64,000 nucleotides of DNA from Methanobacteriaceae archaeon. GTDB taxonomy: Archaea; Methanobacteriota; Methanobacteria; Methanobacteriales; Methanobacteriaceae. Within the stretch, counting starts at the first letter, position 1; each line of letters starts with the position of its first letter. Location: NCBI GenBank assembly GCA_030656015.1, contig JAUSNX010000004.1:62001-126000 (forward strand), in the 5' to 3' direction. A model generated the notes under the pieces. It was not told where the DNA came from, ran no database searches, and was given only the letters and a program-made list of their open reading frames with translations. A program made the translations under genes and the position numbers. Of the stretch, positions 46,010-55,858 are shown in pieces.

Positions 46010-46141
46010 TTATCTTCCTTTTATAGTCCTTTTAACAGTGGGAACTTCTTTAAAGAGAATTCTGTATCTGCATCTAGGACATTTATTTTCCATGTACCCT
46101 TTAGGGTCAATTATAGCTCCACATTCAGCACATTTATACAA
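46010..46141 (-). CDS. rpoP: DNA-directed RNA polymerase subunit P (RpoP/Rpb12)
   Basis: 43 residues beginning with TTG, 7 nt after [19 protein letters not shown]..., then '[19 protein letters not shown]' to the end. It has the C-x2-C...C-x2-C zinc ribbon and the R-Y-R-I-L-F-K box of Rpb12. It stabilises the Rpo3/Rpo10 side of RNA polymerase. The start is 1 bp after the L37Ae stop codon, so the pair is tightly coupled. Confidence 0.93.
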   Translation of the reverse strand: MYKCAECGAIIDPKGYMENKCPRCRYRILFKEVPTVKRTIKGR

Positions 46142-46142
46142 A

Positions 46143-46412
46143 TCATGAACCTCCAATAATCCGTTTTATGTTTCTGGTAGCGGTTTTACCCATAGGAGTA
46201 ACAGGTACGTATGCTCCGCCAGTGAAGACAGCGCCACACTTTCTACATTTCCATATACCACTGCTAACTCTTTTAACAGCAGGTCGATCACATGTAGGGC
46301 ATACATGTTTCTTTTTCATGTTTTCTTCGATTTGTTTTACAGTTCTTTTGGCTTTACGACCGTATCTTGCACCAAATCTTCCTGTAATACCAACTTTTTT
46401 GGTTCTTGCCAT
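46143..46412 (-). CDS. rpl37ae: 50S ribosomal protein L37Ae
   Basis: 89 residues from the ATG giving [18 protein letters not shown], with GGAGTG 6 nt upstream (a GTG 9 nt earlier overlaps that site). The zinc ribbon is C-P-T-C...C-R-K-C ('[32 protein letters not shown]'). A large-subunit protein shared by archaea and eukaryotes. It is followed immediately by rpoP. The leader upstream is long and has two hairpins. Confidence 0.96.
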   Translation of the reverse strand: MARTKKVGITGRFGARYGRKAKRTVKQIEENMKKKHVCPTCDRPAVKRVSSGIWKCRKCGAVFTGGAYVPVTPMGKTATRNIKRIIGGS

Positions 46413-46762
46413 TTGAATCACTCCGAGTAAATTTTACAATTTATAAATGATAAGCCTCAAACTCATCATCAATTCCCAAATAAATGGGAAATGAATCACT
46501 GAATTAGTGATTAACACTGAAAAACTGACAATTTCTGAAATTAATTGCAGTTACTATGATATAAAATAACCTTTCTTTTGTTAAATAGTGATATATAGAG
46601 TTAATAAGTTCTATATAACAGCTAAAAAAGTAAAAATTACTTTAGTATCGTGAATTAGTTTATTATGCCAATATTAAATGATCGACAAAATAATTTAGTA
46701 ATTTAAAATTTAATTAAAGAAATATATAAATGTTAGGTTTAAAAATTGAAATTGATGGTTAA
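46413..46762. promoter_or_regulatory. Leader/promoter region of rpl37ae with two hairpins
   Basis: 350 bp without a gene. On the minus strand a TATA-like element (about 46588-46600) would start a leader of about 150 nt. This contains AATCACT-GAATT-AGTGATT (46494-46512) and TTCCCA-AATAAA-TGGGAA (46473-46490), two adjacent perfect stems. They could be a binding site for autogenous control by a ribosomal protein. The right end is the 3' flank of rrp42. Confidence 0.45.
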
Positions 46763-47563
46763 TTATGGTAAATATTCCATCAATTCTTTAGTTTTTTCCT
46801 CAGTAATTTTTACAGCATTCATTATTTCTTCTTTAGTTAAAGGAGTTGCTCCACCTTTTTGAAGGGCACATATATTTCCAGATTCAGTCATACCAATGGA
46901 AAGTCTAGCAGAAAGGATTTCCTCTTCTGCAAGAGAAGGATCCAAAACCATCTGTTCACCAATTTTAGCAAAAGTACACATTAATGCCTTTTCTCTAATT
47001 GGAAGAGGTTCCTTGTTTTCATAGTCAATAACTATTTCATCATCTACCATAGTGGCCTTGGGAATCCTGGTATTTAACAAAGCAGCAACTGCACCTAAAA
47101 CCGCAGCATCCATTAAATTTCCATCGTAATCAAGTATGTGTAAGTCAATAAAAATCATCCAAACCTTCTTTCCTTCAATCAGGCATAGCTTTTCCAGGTC
47201 CACCATCTGACTTTCTCTGATACAGCGGTCTGTGACCCGGGCTAGCTCCACAGATTTTTCATCCGGAGGTCCTGGTTCAAATTCTGGTGCTGCCATAGGT
47301 AGTAATTCAGAATTAGTCATTATAACCCCAACATTAGGAGTATCAGGGAATGGAGAACCTAGTTGAGATTTAGTACCTACAATAATCTGAGAATTTCCAA
47401 TCTTAACCCTGGCAGAGCCTTCAGCTTTAGAAATTACACCAGTTTCCAGTGAAATTTCACGATATTCATCCAAAGCTCGGCTATCCGGACGTTCTAAATT
47501 ATTGATAAGGTCAGTTATACTTTTGCGAGTTATTTCAGGAACAACATTCATTTTACTCACCAT
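46763..47563 (-). CDS. rrp42: Exosome complex subunit Rrp42
   Basis: 266 residues of the RNase PH fold ('[53 protein letters not shown]'). The non-catalytic partner of Rrp41 in the archaeal exosome ring, it lacks the phosphate-binding arginines of Rrp41 but contributes to RNA binding. It overlaps the rrp41 end by 11 bp. A second ATG 12 nt later, with GGTGAG before it, is also a possible start. Confidence 0.95.
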   Translation of the reverse strand: MVSKMNVVPEITRKSITDLINNLERPDSRALDEYREISLETGVISKAEGSARVKIGNSQIIVGTKSQLGSPFPDTPNVGVIMTNSELLPMAAPEFEPGPPDEKSVELARVTDRCIRESQMVDLEKLCLIEGKKVWMIFIDLHILDYDGNLMDAAVLGAVAALLNTRIPKATMVDDEIVIDYENKEPLPIREKALMCTFAKIGEQMVLDPSLAEEEILSARLSIGMTESGNICALQKGGATPLTKEEIMNAVKITEEKTKELMEYLP

Positions 47564-48272
47564 ACCTTTTCTTTAAGGCATCTTGCTGAACTTTACTAAT
47601 GGCTTGGCATCCTTCTACTGCAAGATCAATTGCTTTTTCGAATTCTCCAGCATTTAAACTACCATCACTTTGTAAAAGAGTAATTTCCCCACTGCGTGGC
47701 ATGATAGCAACGGGTACATCAGCTTGACCTTCTTTATCTTCAACTTCTGAAAGATCAAGAACAATTTGGTCGTTGACTTTACCAGAAGCACAGGCCACAA
47801 CCATGTCTTTCATGGGAATACCTGCATCTGCTAGAGCCACTGATGCTGCAGTTATCCCTGCACACCGAGTTCCACCTTCTGCCTCTAATACTTCAATGAA
47901 AATATCAATTAAAGCTCTTGGATATTTTTCAAGAAGTATGGATGGTTGGAGGGCCTCTGCAGTCACTTTAGAAATTTCCACCGATCTTCTATCAGGGCCT
48001 GGTCTTTTCCTATCATCTACTGAAAATGGAGCCATGTTATATCTACAACGGATATAGGCCCTATCTGGGCGTTGGAATCTGCGAATATGCGATTCTTTTG
48101 GACCGTAAACAGCCACAAGTATTTTATTTCCACCAAATTCTAAATATGCTGAGCCATCAGCTCTTTCTAAAACGCCTGCTTCAATTTTCAAGGGACGTAA
48201 TTCATCAAAAGCTCTTCCATCTTCCCTTGATTTTGCCCCTAAATTAGTATCTTCTGTGATGATAATAATCAC
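47553..48272 (-). CDS. rrp41: Exosome complex catalytic subunit Rrp41
   Basis: 239 residues. '[45 protein letters not shown]', '[27 protein letters not shown]' and '[42 protein letters not shown]' are the RNase PH motifs, including the phosphate-binding region and catalytic Asp. It degrades or adds 3' tails to RNA phosphorolytically. Its GTG start overlaps the rrp4 stop (GTGA), a coupled junction. No better in-frame ATG exists nearby. Confidence 0.96.
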   Translation of the reverse strand: MIIIITEDTNLGAKSREDGRAFDELRPLKIEAGVLERADGSAYLEFGGNKILVAVYGPKESHIRRFQRPDRAYIRCRYNMAPFSVDDRKRPGPDRRSVEISKVTAEALQPSILLEKYPRALIDIFIEVLEAEGGTRCAGITAASVALADAGIPMKDMVVACASGKVNDQIVLDLSEVEDKEGQADVPVAIMPRSGEITLLQSDGSLNAGEFEKAIDLAVEGCQAISKVQQDALKKRYGE

Positions 48273-49330
48273 CTCTTAAACTGATTAAAATTAAATTTAG
48301 ATTCAATTATTTTACGAGGGAGAGAACTTTTCTCATCTTTTGGAGTTTTTTCTTCAGTAGATTCATCTGAATCTTCAGATTTTTCATCTACTTCATCTTT
48401 TTCCTGCGCTTCCTTCTCTTCTGCGCTTTCTCCCTCTTCAGCATCGTCTTCATCTTTATGGACATTTTGCTGAGTTTCCTGATCTTTTTGACCAGATTCT
48501 AATTGATCTTCTTCTTGGCCTTCATCTTCTTCAATTGCAGATTCATCCGATTCAGATTCTTTTAAATCAGTATGCTCCTCATCGGGTTTGTTGCCCAATT
48601 CAGTTTCCAGTTTATCTTCTACTGATTGAAGAATTTCATGGTTATCATCAGATTCAACCTTTTCACCCGTTAATTCAGCCAGTGAATCTCGTACCCTATC
48701 TGTCAGTCCAGAAGTGTGGGCCTGCTCTTCAATCATTTTTATGACTTTCTCAGCAATTCTTTCCATTTCTGGCTGTCCTTTGACCCATACCACACCATTT
48801 TGACCAACAACAATGTCACAGTGAGTTTTATCCTTGATCATATTAATCATGGATCCTTTTTTACCGATAAGTCTAGGTACCTTAGTAGGAGTGATATAAA
48901 CTAATATTCCGCCCTTAAATTTGCCTAATCCACGACCTTTTAATCCAAGTTTGACCTTTTTAACTTCATCAACATCAATTACTCTCAAAAAAAGGACGTC
49001 CCCAACATCAAAGACTTTTTCAAGTTCCCTTTTTTCTTTTCCAAATACTTCTGATGCTGGTAAAAGACCAGAGTAAGGTGAATTAATATCTAATCCCCAC
49101 ATAGAGAATCTTATGTCATTGATTTCTCCAATAACCACATCCCCTCTTTTAGGAAGGTATTTACTTTGTAGCGGAATTACACTAATTTTCTTATTTCTAA
49201 TAGAAACTAAGCCTACTACCGAAGAGCATATTTTATTTTCTTCCCTGAAAGTTCCTCGACCAGCGTGAAAATCGTCTTCCGCCAGCACTTCACCAGGAAC
49301 TACAAGGTCCTTATCTTTTATTAATATCAC
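48269..49330 (-). CDS. rrp4: Exosome RNA-binding subunit Rrp4 with long acidic tail
   Basis: 353 residues, GTG start after GGAGG. N-terminal domain '[24 protein letters not shown]', S1 domain (about 62-130), and KH domain with GKKGSMI at 156-162. Typical Rrp4 ends near residue 220-300. Here residues about 225-335 are a Glu/Asp/Ser/Gln/Lys-rich, probably disordered segment, followed by a basic, aromatic end ('[17 protein letters not shown]'). Rrp4 caps the exosome ring and recruits RNA. The tail could dock partners or be a species-specific addition. Confidence 0.95.
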   Translation of the reverse strand: MILIKDKDLVVPGEVLAEDDFHAGRGTFREENKICSSVVGLVSIRNKKISVIPLQSKYLPKRGDVVIGEINDIRFSMWGLDINSPYSGLLPASEVFGKEKRELEKVFDVGDVLFLRVIDVDEVKKVKLGLKGRGLGKFKGGILVYITPTKVPRLIGKKGSMINMIKDKTHCDIVVGQNGVVWVKGQPEMERIAEKVIKMIEEQAHTSGLTDRVRDSLAELTGEKVESDDNHEILQSVEDKLETELGNKPDEEHTDLKESESDESAIEEDEGQEEDQLESGQKDQETQQNVHKDEDDAEEGESAEEKEAQEKDEVDEKSEDSDESTEEKTPKDEKSSLPRKIIESKFNFNQFKR

Positions 49331-49384
49331 ATTATGCCTCCTTTTCTATATGAAAGCCATATGAGAATAGGAAAAAGAAGAAGT

Positions 49385-50089
49385 TTATTTAATAACTTTG
49401 GTATCCACATTCCCGCCTGTGAGTTCACTCATTTTTTGATGGAAACTATCTTGCAGGCCTCCAGGTATTTCAACCACAGCTATCCATGATCCATCTTGCT
49501 GCCATTCCTCTTTGTATATTCTTCCAAATTTAGATATGGCTGTATATGCGCCACCGGCAAATTCACCAGGCATCATAACTGCCATTTTCACCTTTTCAAA
49601 TCTAATTGGAATTTTAATCCGAATAGCTTTCAGAACAATATTTATCTGCTCATCAACAGTTTTAAATGGATCAATATGAACTTTTGCTTCTTCCATGGCC
49701 TTTTCAATTCTCTTTGGTGGATGAGGAAAGCCTGTTTGAGGATTAATAGCCTCCCTAGCTATTTTAGCAACAATTTGTTTGTGCTTATCCTCTAGCATTT
49801 CCCTGCGCTGTTGGGCAGTGAGCTGGATTTGTCCCTTCTGAATAATTAACTCTGCAACTTCCAAGGGATCCGTGCTCTGAAATACTTTAAGCATACCTTC
49901 CTCAGACGCTTTATCACCCTTTTTAGCATCTTTAAAAATTTCTTCCACTGCAAGAACTGTTTCTATTTCTATCCTAGATTCATTAGATCCTTTCTTATAT
50001 TCTGCAGAAAGATCAGGATCCACAAAAATCTCGAATCGTTCCCCATGGGATTCCAAACGGGCAATAACTGCATCTTCAAGATTAACCAT
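49385..50089 (-). CDS. SBDS-family ribosome maturation protein
   Basis: 234 residues. '[32 protein letters not shown]' and '[53 protein letters not shown]' are the FYSH domain; '[22 protein letters not shown]' is the central helical domain; a ferredoxin-like C-terminus follows. With EF-2 homologues it is expected to release the anti-association factor aIF6 from the large subunit. Gap to psmA is 5 bp. Confidence 0.95.
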   Translation of the reverse strand: MVNLEDAVIARLESHGERFEIFVDPDLSAEYKKGSNESRIEIETVLAVEEIFKDAKKGDKASEEGMLKVFQSTDPLEVAELIIQKGQIQLTAQQRREMLEDKHKQIVAKIAREAINPQTGFPHPPKRIEKAMEEAKVHIDPFKTVDEQINIVLKAIRIKIPIRFEKVKMAVMMPGEFAGGAYTAISKFGRIYKEEWQQDGSWIAVVEIPGGLQDSFHQKMSELTGGNVDTKVIK

Positions 50090-50094
50090 GTTTT

Positions 50095-50841
50095 TTACTC
50101 CTCTTCCTCCTTCTCTTTTCTGATGAGAAGTTCTTCTACATGATCTTTAATTTCTTCTTCAGATAATTTCCTGTATTTTTTGTCTTTAGCATCAATAACA
50201 GCTATTTCAACACTTTCAGGAGTTGTTTTTCCTTCAGTGGCTTCGTAAACAGCATCTAGAGCAAGTTCAATTGCATCTGTAAGAGTAATGTCTTCTTCAT
50301 ATTTCTTTTCAAACTCTTCCATAGCCACTTGTCTTCCAGCACCTATAGCTGTAGCTTTGTACTCTATTAGTGCACCACTAGGGTCAGTTTCAAATAATCT
50401 GCATCCTTTACCATTAACTCCGCCTATTATTAAAGCGGATCCAAAAGGACGCACCCCACCATGCTGAGTGTACATCTGTTTCATGTCACAAATCTTTTTA
50501 GATAGTGTTTCTACACGAATAGGTTCATTATAGGTTATTCTGTTAACCTGAGCTTCTATTCTAGCTTTTTCAATAATAGCTCTAGCATCTGCCACCAATC
50601 CTGATGTAGCAGCGCCAATGTGTTGGTCGATTTGGAATATCTTTTCAATTGATTTAGGTTCGACCAGTTTGCTTGTGGGTCTTTTATCCACAACAAGCAC
50701 TATTCCTTCGCTTGATTTGACACCTAATGAAGTTGTGCCTCGTTTTACGGCCTCTCTTGCATACTCAACCTGAAATAGTCTTCCATCTGGACTAAATACA
50801 GTAATGGCCCTATCATAACCTGCACTTTGAAGTGGTTGCAT
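50095..50841 (-). CDS. psmA: Proteasome subunit alpha
   Basis: 248 residues. '[46 protein letters not shown]' is the invariant alpha-type N-terminus with the gate residues. '[53 protein letters not shown]' follows. A Glu-rich tail ends the protein. Alpha rings gate the 20S core and dock the PAN ATPase. It stands between RNase P Pop5 and SBDS as in many euryarchaea. Confidence 0.97.
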   Translation of the reverse strand: MQPLQSAGYDRAITVFSPDGRLFQVEYAREAVKRGTTSLGVKSSEGIVLVVDKRPTSKLVEPKSIEKIFQIDQHIGAATSGLVADARAIIEKARIEAQVNRITYNEPIRVETLSKKICDMKQMYTQHGGVRPFGSALIIGGVNGKGCRLFETDPSGALIEYKATAIGAGRQVAMEEFEKKYEEDITLTDAIELALDAVYEATEGKTTPESVEIAVIDAKDKKYRKLSEEEIKDHVEELLIRKEKEEEE

Positions 50842-50984
50842 ATGTATACCTCTCTTTTTTATCTTATTTTATGAATGTGATTTCTTATTTTTAGTGACAT
50901 TTAATTGATTTTAAAATGCTCAATTTCTTTATCAAGACTTATTTTCAAATCAATTTAATAATTTATTAATACTGTGTATTTATG

Positions 50985-51356
50985 TTAGGGTCTGGATTTA
51001 ATAAACTTTTGTGTTGCAGAATGAATGGTTCCAGATAAACCCAGAGTGTGGAAAACTACTTTTTTTCCACGGAAATTTGTTACTAATGAAAGAGAAGCCC
51101 TAACTTTTTCTTCATCTCCCCTATTACAATGCAATATACCTTTTATAATAAAATCATTACCTTTTTGACCACAGTCCCATTTTCTCATGAGCCATAGTCT
51201 GAATCTACTTGTTTCAGATTCACCATAGAGTTCCAGACACGAATTCCAGATTAAATTGACTAATTCATCCCTAGTTATAGATTTTTGGCAAATCAATTCA
51301 AATGCAATATACCTTTTTGAACCTCTAAGTGTAGGAGGTAATATTTTAAGTTTCAT
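50985..51356 (-). CDS. rnp2: Ribonuclease P protein component 2 (Pop5)
   Basis: 123 residues. 'LPPTLRGSKRYIAFELIC' at the N-terminus and 'SRFRLWLMRKWDCGQKGNDFIIKGILHCNRGDEEKVRASLSLVT..FRGKKVVFHTLGLSGTIHSATQKFI' are the Pop5 pattern. It pairs with Rpp30 to activate the RNase P catalytic RNA for tRNA 5' processing. The rnp3 gene lies just upstream in the same direction, separated by an AT simple-repeat tract. Confidence 0.92.
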   Translation of the reverse strand: MKLKILPPTLRGSKRYIAFELICQKSITRDELVNLIWNSCLELYGESETSRFRLWLMRKWDCGQKGNDFIIKGILHCNRGDEEKVRASLSLVTNFRGKKVVFHTLGLSGTIHSATQKFIKSRP

Positions 51357-51427
51357 GGATAATCATCTTGTTATATTAAATATTCTTATAAAAGTACAAA
51401 ATTGGCTAGAAAATTGATTAATTGAAT

Positions 51428-51481
51428 ATAATAATAATAATAATAATTTAATTTAATTAAATTAAATTAAATTAAATTAAT
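51428..51481. repeat. AT simple-sequence tract
   Basis: About six copies of TAA/ATA followed by AATTA/TTAAT-type pentamers, only A and T, between rnp3 and rnp2. Probably a slippage-prone spacer. Confidence 0.8.
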
Positions 51482-51488
51482 TGTCTGG

Positions 51489-52319
51489 TTAATTGGCAAC
51501 TTTCTTGGCCCCAACAATAATAATGTCCTTTCTCTGATTATTGAAATCAACTATATTTTTTGGATTGTTAGAAATAGCTAAATTCACTTCATTTTTACTC
51601 AATCCAAAACACTGGCTGAGTGCATTTAAATCTTTAGGTTTTCTCAAATCATAAATAGAAACCGCTCCACTGCCAATAATTAGTGGAAATTTAAATTTCT
51701 TTTGTAATTTAACAATTTCCTGAAAATGCGCCATTATTTTAGATCTAATAGGTGATCTGGCCCTCAGTATGTCGCAAATATTTAATTCAATTGCTACATC
51801 ATTATTAGCAGCCTCTTTAGCAAGAACATGATTAATTCCACAATCCCTACGCTTATAATATGGTCTTGAAAGAATATCAAGCTGAATATTTTCACATGCA
51901 GCACGATTTATCTTTAAATCACCACCAACAGCCATTAAAATATTAGTTTTTTTTCTAGAACTTCTAATCTGCCTTTTTAGATCTTCCGAATTTTTCGGGA
52001 AAATTTTAATTCCTGGAAAAATCTTAAAAGTTTTCTCAAAATTTAAATTATTATCTGAATTAGAATCTAGATTATATGCGGAATTAGATACTGGATTAGA
52101 AACAGAATTAGAATCCATAGTTGGTTCTGAATTAATCTCATTTTCAATTTCGGTTAAATATTCTTTTGATTCCTTATAATCATCTTTAGAATATAATAAA
52201 GAAACACCAGAGTATCCCAATCTTTTTGCTTCAAAAATTAATTTCTTATCAGAGTTATAATTTCTTCCCTGTAGGTGAAAATCGTAAAATTTCAATTTAA
52301 TCAGATAATTCCCGGACAA
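51489..52319 (-). CDS. rnp3: Ribonuclease P protein component 3 (Rpp30)
   Basis: 276 residues from a TTG (52319); a second TTG 24 nt later is also possible, since the domain proper begins 'KFYDFHLQGRN'. It has the Rpp30 PHP-like barrel: 'AKRLGYSGVSLLYS', 'IFPGIKIFPKNSEDLKRQIRSSRKKTNILMAVGGDLKINRAACENIQLDILSRPYYKRRDCGINHVLAKEAANNDVAIELNI', 'LIIGSGAVSIYDLRKP'. An Asn/Ser-rich insertion lies at about residues 62-95. Partner of Pop5. Confidence 0.9.
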   Translation of the reverse strand: MSGNYLIKLKFYDFHLQGRNYNSDKKLIFEAKRLGYSGVSLLYSKDDYKESKEYLTEIENEINSEPTMDSNSVSNPVSNSAYNLDSNSDNNLNFEKTFKIFPGIKIFPKNSEDLKRQIRSSRKKTNILMAVGGDLKINRAACENIQLDILSRPYYKRRDCGINHVLAKEAANNDVAIELNICDILRARSPIRSKIMAHFQEIVKLQKKFKFPLIIGSGAVSIYDLRKPKDLNALSQCFGLSKNEVNLAISNNPKNIVDFNNQRKDIIIVGAKKVAN

Positions 52320-52497
52320 TTGCCCCTTTGTAAAATTTAATTAATAATATTTTAATGAATTGAATATTTTATAATTTAAGATTTATAATTTAATGATAAT
52401 TTAAATTAGTGATTAATTAATAAATTTAGAGTAATATCAATATAATCAATATAATTAGTTGAATATTAATTAAGTTAATATAAAATCAATACAATAA

Positions 52498-52923
52498 TTA
52501 ATCCGTTTCAAATATTTGGTGAGCTATTCTAATGGCCACATCTTTTTTAGCAGGATAGGCTGCAATTTTTATTCGAACGTGTATAGAATCACCATGTCCT
52601 ACCACTTTCCAATTCCCTTTTAAAGCTTCCTGCTTATCAAATCTAAGAAAGAAATTTCCATTATCATCCATTTTTTTTTCAAAATCATAGGATATTTTTA
52701 TAATATCTTCTTTATTCATTTCTCGAAGTTTTTGAATAAATTCTTTGATTTCCCGTTTTTTAGTTATTTTTTGACTTAAAATTGTAACTGGATTGAGATA
52801 ATAACCTTCTGTATGTTCTATTTCAGGTTCAGCCCGGGAAAATATAGTCTTTAATGACTCTTCAACCTTTTCTGGCCTTTCAGTACCTTGGATAAAAACC
52901 CTATATGAAATATTGTGGATCAT
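52498..52923 (-). CDS. Archaeal RNA-binding protein (PF01877 type)
   Basis: 141 residues from the ATG giving MIHNISYRVFIQGTE (a TTG 9 nt upstream is possible). 'YRVFIQGTERPEKVEESLKTIFS', 'EGYYLNPVTILSQKITKKREIKEFIQKL', 'NFFLRFDKQEALKGNWKVVGHGDSIHVRIKIAAYPAKKDVA' match the small archaeal RNA-binding family found between rpl15e and rnp3. Probably part of ribosome or RNase P-linked RNA metabolism; no defined target. Confidence 0.82.
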   Translation of the reverse strand: MIHNISYRVFIQGTERPEKVEESLKTIFSRAEPEIEHTEGYYLNPVTILSQKITKKREIKEFIQKLREMNKEDIIKISYDFEKKMDDNGNFFLRFDKQEALKGNWKVVGHGDSIHVRIKIAAYPAKKDVAIRIAHQIFETD

Positions 52924-53159
52924 TTTAATCAACTTGAATCAGGAAATTAATAAATAAGAAATTTTAATAAGTTAAATTATAACTCATTTTAGCTCATTTA
53001 CGGAGATTATTACTTTTAATTTTCAAATAGTAATGAATAAATAGGTTTATTGATAATTAGAACAGAAGATTGGTTTTTTTTATAAAACTGATATTCTATG
53101 AAAATAGTATAATCGATAATTAAGATAAAAAAAGAGGAAAAAGTAAGAAATCTAAAAGA

Positions 53160-53705
53160 TTATCTTAATTTTTCAGCACCTTTTCCTTTATTACGGAGAC
53201 CTCTGGACTTTTTACCTTGACTGGTTAAGCCACGGAAAGCCCGTCCGGTGTGTTGTTTTTCACAGATCCAATTGATTTTAGGATCACTTTTAATAACAGG
53301 ATGGTTAGGGTCAACTAAAATAACTTCATAGTATTTATGTTTACCATCTGCCCATACCCAGTAAGAATTTAACACTTCCATATTTGGGAATTTTCTGGCG
53401 ACTCTCTCTTCAGCAATCCTTTGTATGGACTTTTTAGGAGTAATCTTTTTAATACCCATTCTTTTAGGCTTACGACCTGCTTTGAATCGGCTTTTTCTTC
53501 GTCCACCACGCCTAACGCGAGTTCGGACAACAACGTAACCTCTTTTGGCCTTGTAACCTAAGGATCGAGCTCTGTCGATACGGGTTGGCCGGTCTATTCT
53601 TTGAATTACGCTTTCTCTCCTCCATTGAGGAGCTCTTTCCCACATAAGTTCCCTTACATAGGAATTGTCTGGATTTTTCCATGCATCTCGTACATATTTA
53701 TACAT
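53160..53705 (-). CDS. rpl15e: 50S ribosomal protein L15e
   Basis: 181 residues from the ATG 7 nt after GAGGTG, giving '[13 protein letters not shown]' (the frame is open 72 nt further but without a ribosome site). '[48 protein letters not shown]' and '[27 protein letters not shown]' are the L15e core; the end '[24 protein letters not shown]' is basic. First gene of the leftward superoperon. A GGGACA-T-TGTCCC palindrome (53740-53752) lies in its upstream region. Confidence 0.96.
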   Translation of the reverse strand: MYKYVRDAWKNPDNSYVRELMWERAPQWRRESVIQRIDRPTRIDRARSLGYKAKRGYVVVRTRVRRGGRRKSRFKAGRKPKRMGIKKITPKKSIQRIAEERVARKFPNMEVLNSYWVWADGKHKYYEVILVDPNHPVIKSDPKINWICEKQHTGRAFRGLTSQGKKSRGLRNKGKGAEKLR

Positions 53706-53874
53706 TAATAAACACCTCTTGTTCAGCTTGCGCCACATCCATGGGACATTGTCCCAAAAAGAGTCTTTTCTCGTCAAAATTGACGGTGATAAATATTAGT
53801 TAAGAGTACTTAAAAAGGTTTGGTTTAAAATAGATTTTAAAATGATTTTTTTAAGTTAAAATTAAAGATGAATT

Positions 53875-54018
53875 TTAATTATGTATAAGTTCATATAAAT
53901 CAGAAAAAATGGCATTACGTCTAATCCAGGTATAGGAACAATTCCTAATTGCTAAGAAAAAAACTAAAATCGCACTGATCATCAATATAAGGCCATCTAA
54001 AGAATATTGAAAAATCAT
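53875..54018 (-). CDS. Small membrane protein (47 aa), unknown
   Basis: 47 residues: 'MIFQYSLDGLILMISAILVFFLAIRN', a single helix, then a basic/aromatic segment 'CSYTWIRRNAIFSDLYELIHN'. It starts about 43 bp after the stop of the helical protein at 54062 and the frame extends hydrophobically further upstream. The ribosome site is weak. Coding appearance is fair, and it may be the last gene of that unit. Confidence 0.4.
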   Translation of the reverse strand: MIFQYSLDGLILMISAILVFFLAIRNCSYTWIRRNAIFSDLYELIHN

Positions 54019-54061
54019 GATTGATCCGTAAAAATAAATAAGTAATATAAATAAAATAAAA

Positions 54062-54694
54062 TTAGCGAGGATATTGATTAAATTTAGTTTTTAAAATATC
54101 CTGAGCCGTTGAAGCATCATTGAAAGCTTTTATACGTAAAATTTCAGCATTATCCAGGTCCGAAGTTTCATTCAGTTGCATCAATTCTAAAAATATCTTT
54201 TTAGAAGATTCATTATGCTTTTCAGCATTCCTAAGATGCATTCGATGCCCTGATGCAGATAAATTACCTTTTATCCGGTTAATCTTTATTTGGATAGATT
54301 TAGTAATCACATAACCTTCTACCGAAGAAGGGATAAGTTTTACCGCATGCCATTTCTTATAGGAAATGTTATCCAAACACTCAGATGCATCCTTTGTCTT
54401 TTTAAGATTCTTTTTTAGATCATTGAGCCATTTAGAACCTTCATTCAATTTATCATCAATGGTTTGGAAATCCTCATCAGGTAAATTAGCGTATTCTGAG
54501 CGTACTCTAGCTAATTCCAACCTTGAGATAGTTTTTTCAATACTTGCCAAATAATATTCTGTATTTTTTTCATGTATTTCTGCTGCCCCAGTTCCATCAT
54601 GACCTTTAAGATAACCCATGATCTGGGATTTATCGACACCTTTTAAAGTTCGATAACTCATTCCTCCAGCATTTTCTTCATAATCTTGAGACAT
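54062..54694 (-). CDS. Uncharacterised helical protein (210 aa)
   Basis: 210 residues, mostly charged helices ('ASIEKTISRLELARVRSEYANLPDEDFQTIDDKLNEGSKWLNDLKKNLKKTKDASECLD' and 'HRMHLRNAEKHNESSKKIFLELMQLNETSDLDNAEILRIKAF'). No signal peptide, one cysteine. A tidy GGTGGT site lies 6 nt before the ATG. I do not recognise the family. The coiled-coil look suggests a structural or adaptor protein. Confidence 0.6.
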   Translation of the reverse strand: MSQDYEENAGGMSYRTLKGVDKSQIMGYLKGHDGTGAAEIHEKNTEYYLASIEKTISRLELARVRSEYANLPDEDFQTIDDKLNEGSKWLNDLKKNLKKTKDASECLDNISYKKWHAVKLIPSSVEGYVITKSIQIKINRIKGNLSASGHRMHLRNAEKHNESSKKIFLELMQLNETSDLDNAEILRIKAFNDASTAQDILKTKFNQYPR

Positions 54695-54932
54695 ATAACG
54701 ACCACCAGCAGATTTTAAAATTTTAATTCATGATTTTTTTAGTAATGTGACTTAAATGTAAGTTAATTAAATAAAGAGAAAATTATACACCCATATTAAT
54801 CGTATTTAATATCTTGAATACAAAATAACTCATTAATAATATTTGGAAAATAGTAAACACAGTTCTAATTAAGAAATATTAAATTCTAGATTTAAATTCT
54901 AGAACTGTGAATAAGTTAACTCTTTAACTAAT

Positions 54933-55253
54933 TTATTCATTTATTTCATATAATATTTTCATTGCTTTAACAAACGGAGGATTACCTGCAGTCAAAAGAA
55001 CTACACGTAAAACATCAACAATTTCATCCTTTGTTGCTCCAAATTCTCTAATAGCACTCATCATTTGTTTTTTCATAGCTCTATCATCAGAATTTGATGC
55101 AGTGATTCCTAATGCAATTAGTTTCTGTGTTTTATAGTCCAGCGCCTTCCCAGTGTATGCTGCTTCATTTAATTTAACTACTGCATCATATATGTCTGGA
55201 TAATCCTTTTTAACATGAGCCATTCCTTTACCATAAAAAACATCTTCTTTCAT
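54933..55253 (-). CDS. Carboxymuconolactone decarboxylase/AhpD-like protein
   Basis: 106 residues, all helical. 'FYGKGMAHVKKDYPDIYDAVVKLNEAAYTGKALDYKTQKLIALGITASNSDDRAMKKQMMSAIREFGATKDEIVDVLRVVLLTAGNPPFVKAM' follows the CMD fold. The C-x2-C-x3-H redox motif of AhpD is missing (S-D-D-R-A at that place), so peroxidase-reductase activity is unlikely. GGAGGG precedes the ATG. Function unknown. Confidence 0.8.
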   Translation of the reverse strand: MKEDVFYGKGMAHVKKDYPDIYDAVVKLNEAAYTGKALDYKTQKLIALGITASNSDDRAMKKQMMSAIREFGATKDEIVDVLRVVLLTAGNPPFVKAMKILYEINE

Positions 55254-55527
55254 GGAATCCCTCCTATTTTTCTATACTATACTTTTGTATGTATTCTATC
55301 TTATTTAAATTTTTGACCATAATTTTTGACTATAACCATAATTTTGCCCATAAATAGATTTATTATATATCAAATCCCTGGCAACTGAATCCAAGAGCAA
55401 GTAAATGAAAAATACATCTAGATTTTATTTTCAAAGTGGTTTTTTTGATGTATTTAAATATTTGAATAAATATATGGAATGTTCTATTGTGTGATAATCT
55501 AATTTATAGATACAAATAGGTGAAATT

Positions 55528-55716
55528 TTGAAAAACAAAAATGATAATGAAAAATCAAAGAAACTGCTAAATTATGCTTATAATTGTAAATTAGACGATT
55601 TAAGTTCTTTGCTAAATGAAATAGAAATTAATTTAAAAGAAAATAAAGATAATGAAACTTCTCTAAGGGCAAAAAGAGTAGTTACCAGTAGAATGGCATC
55701 TCATAAGAATTATTGA
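55528..55716 (+). CDS. Small charged protein (62 aa), unknown
   Basis: 62 residues, TTG start 4 nt after GGTGA. Very rich in Asn, Lys and Glu, with one probable helix ('LDDLSSLLNEIEINLKE') and a basic end ('RAKRVVTSRMASH'). No family recognised. It lies 142 bp before the RHH-like gene at 55859 in the same direction. Confidence 0.45.
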   Translation: MKNKNDNEKSKKLLNYAYNCKLDDLSSLLNEIEINLKENKDNETSLRAKRVVTSRMASHKNY

Positions 55717-55858
55717 TTTATTTTCATATTATTTTCTTAATTATAATTTTATTACAGAAACTTAAAATATTTTGAAATATAAATAATTGTAGTAGTTGTT
55801 AAAATAATAAGAATTATTGAAAAAATTATTTATAATTGAATATAGAATTGGTGTAGAT

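Noticed and set aside
46422-46560. Possible C/D box small RNA (TGATGA on the minus strand, several CTGA on the plus strand)
   Set aside because: C and D boxes are not on one strand at proper spacing and no terminal stem is formed; the hairpins fit a gene leader better.
48272-48280. Non-canonical ATT/ATC start for rrp41, like the cobN genes
   Set aside because: The GTG overlapping the rrp4 stop (GTGA) is an ordinary coupled start, so no rare codon is needed.
51421-51481. CRISPR-like or iteron repeat
   Set aside because: Only A/T simple sequence with short units and no spacers.
53720-53800. Longer N-terminus for L15e or a small RNA around the GGGACA/TGTCCC palindrome
   Set aside because: L15e has a well-placed ribosome site at 53705 and the family begins there; no small-RNA box motifs are present.
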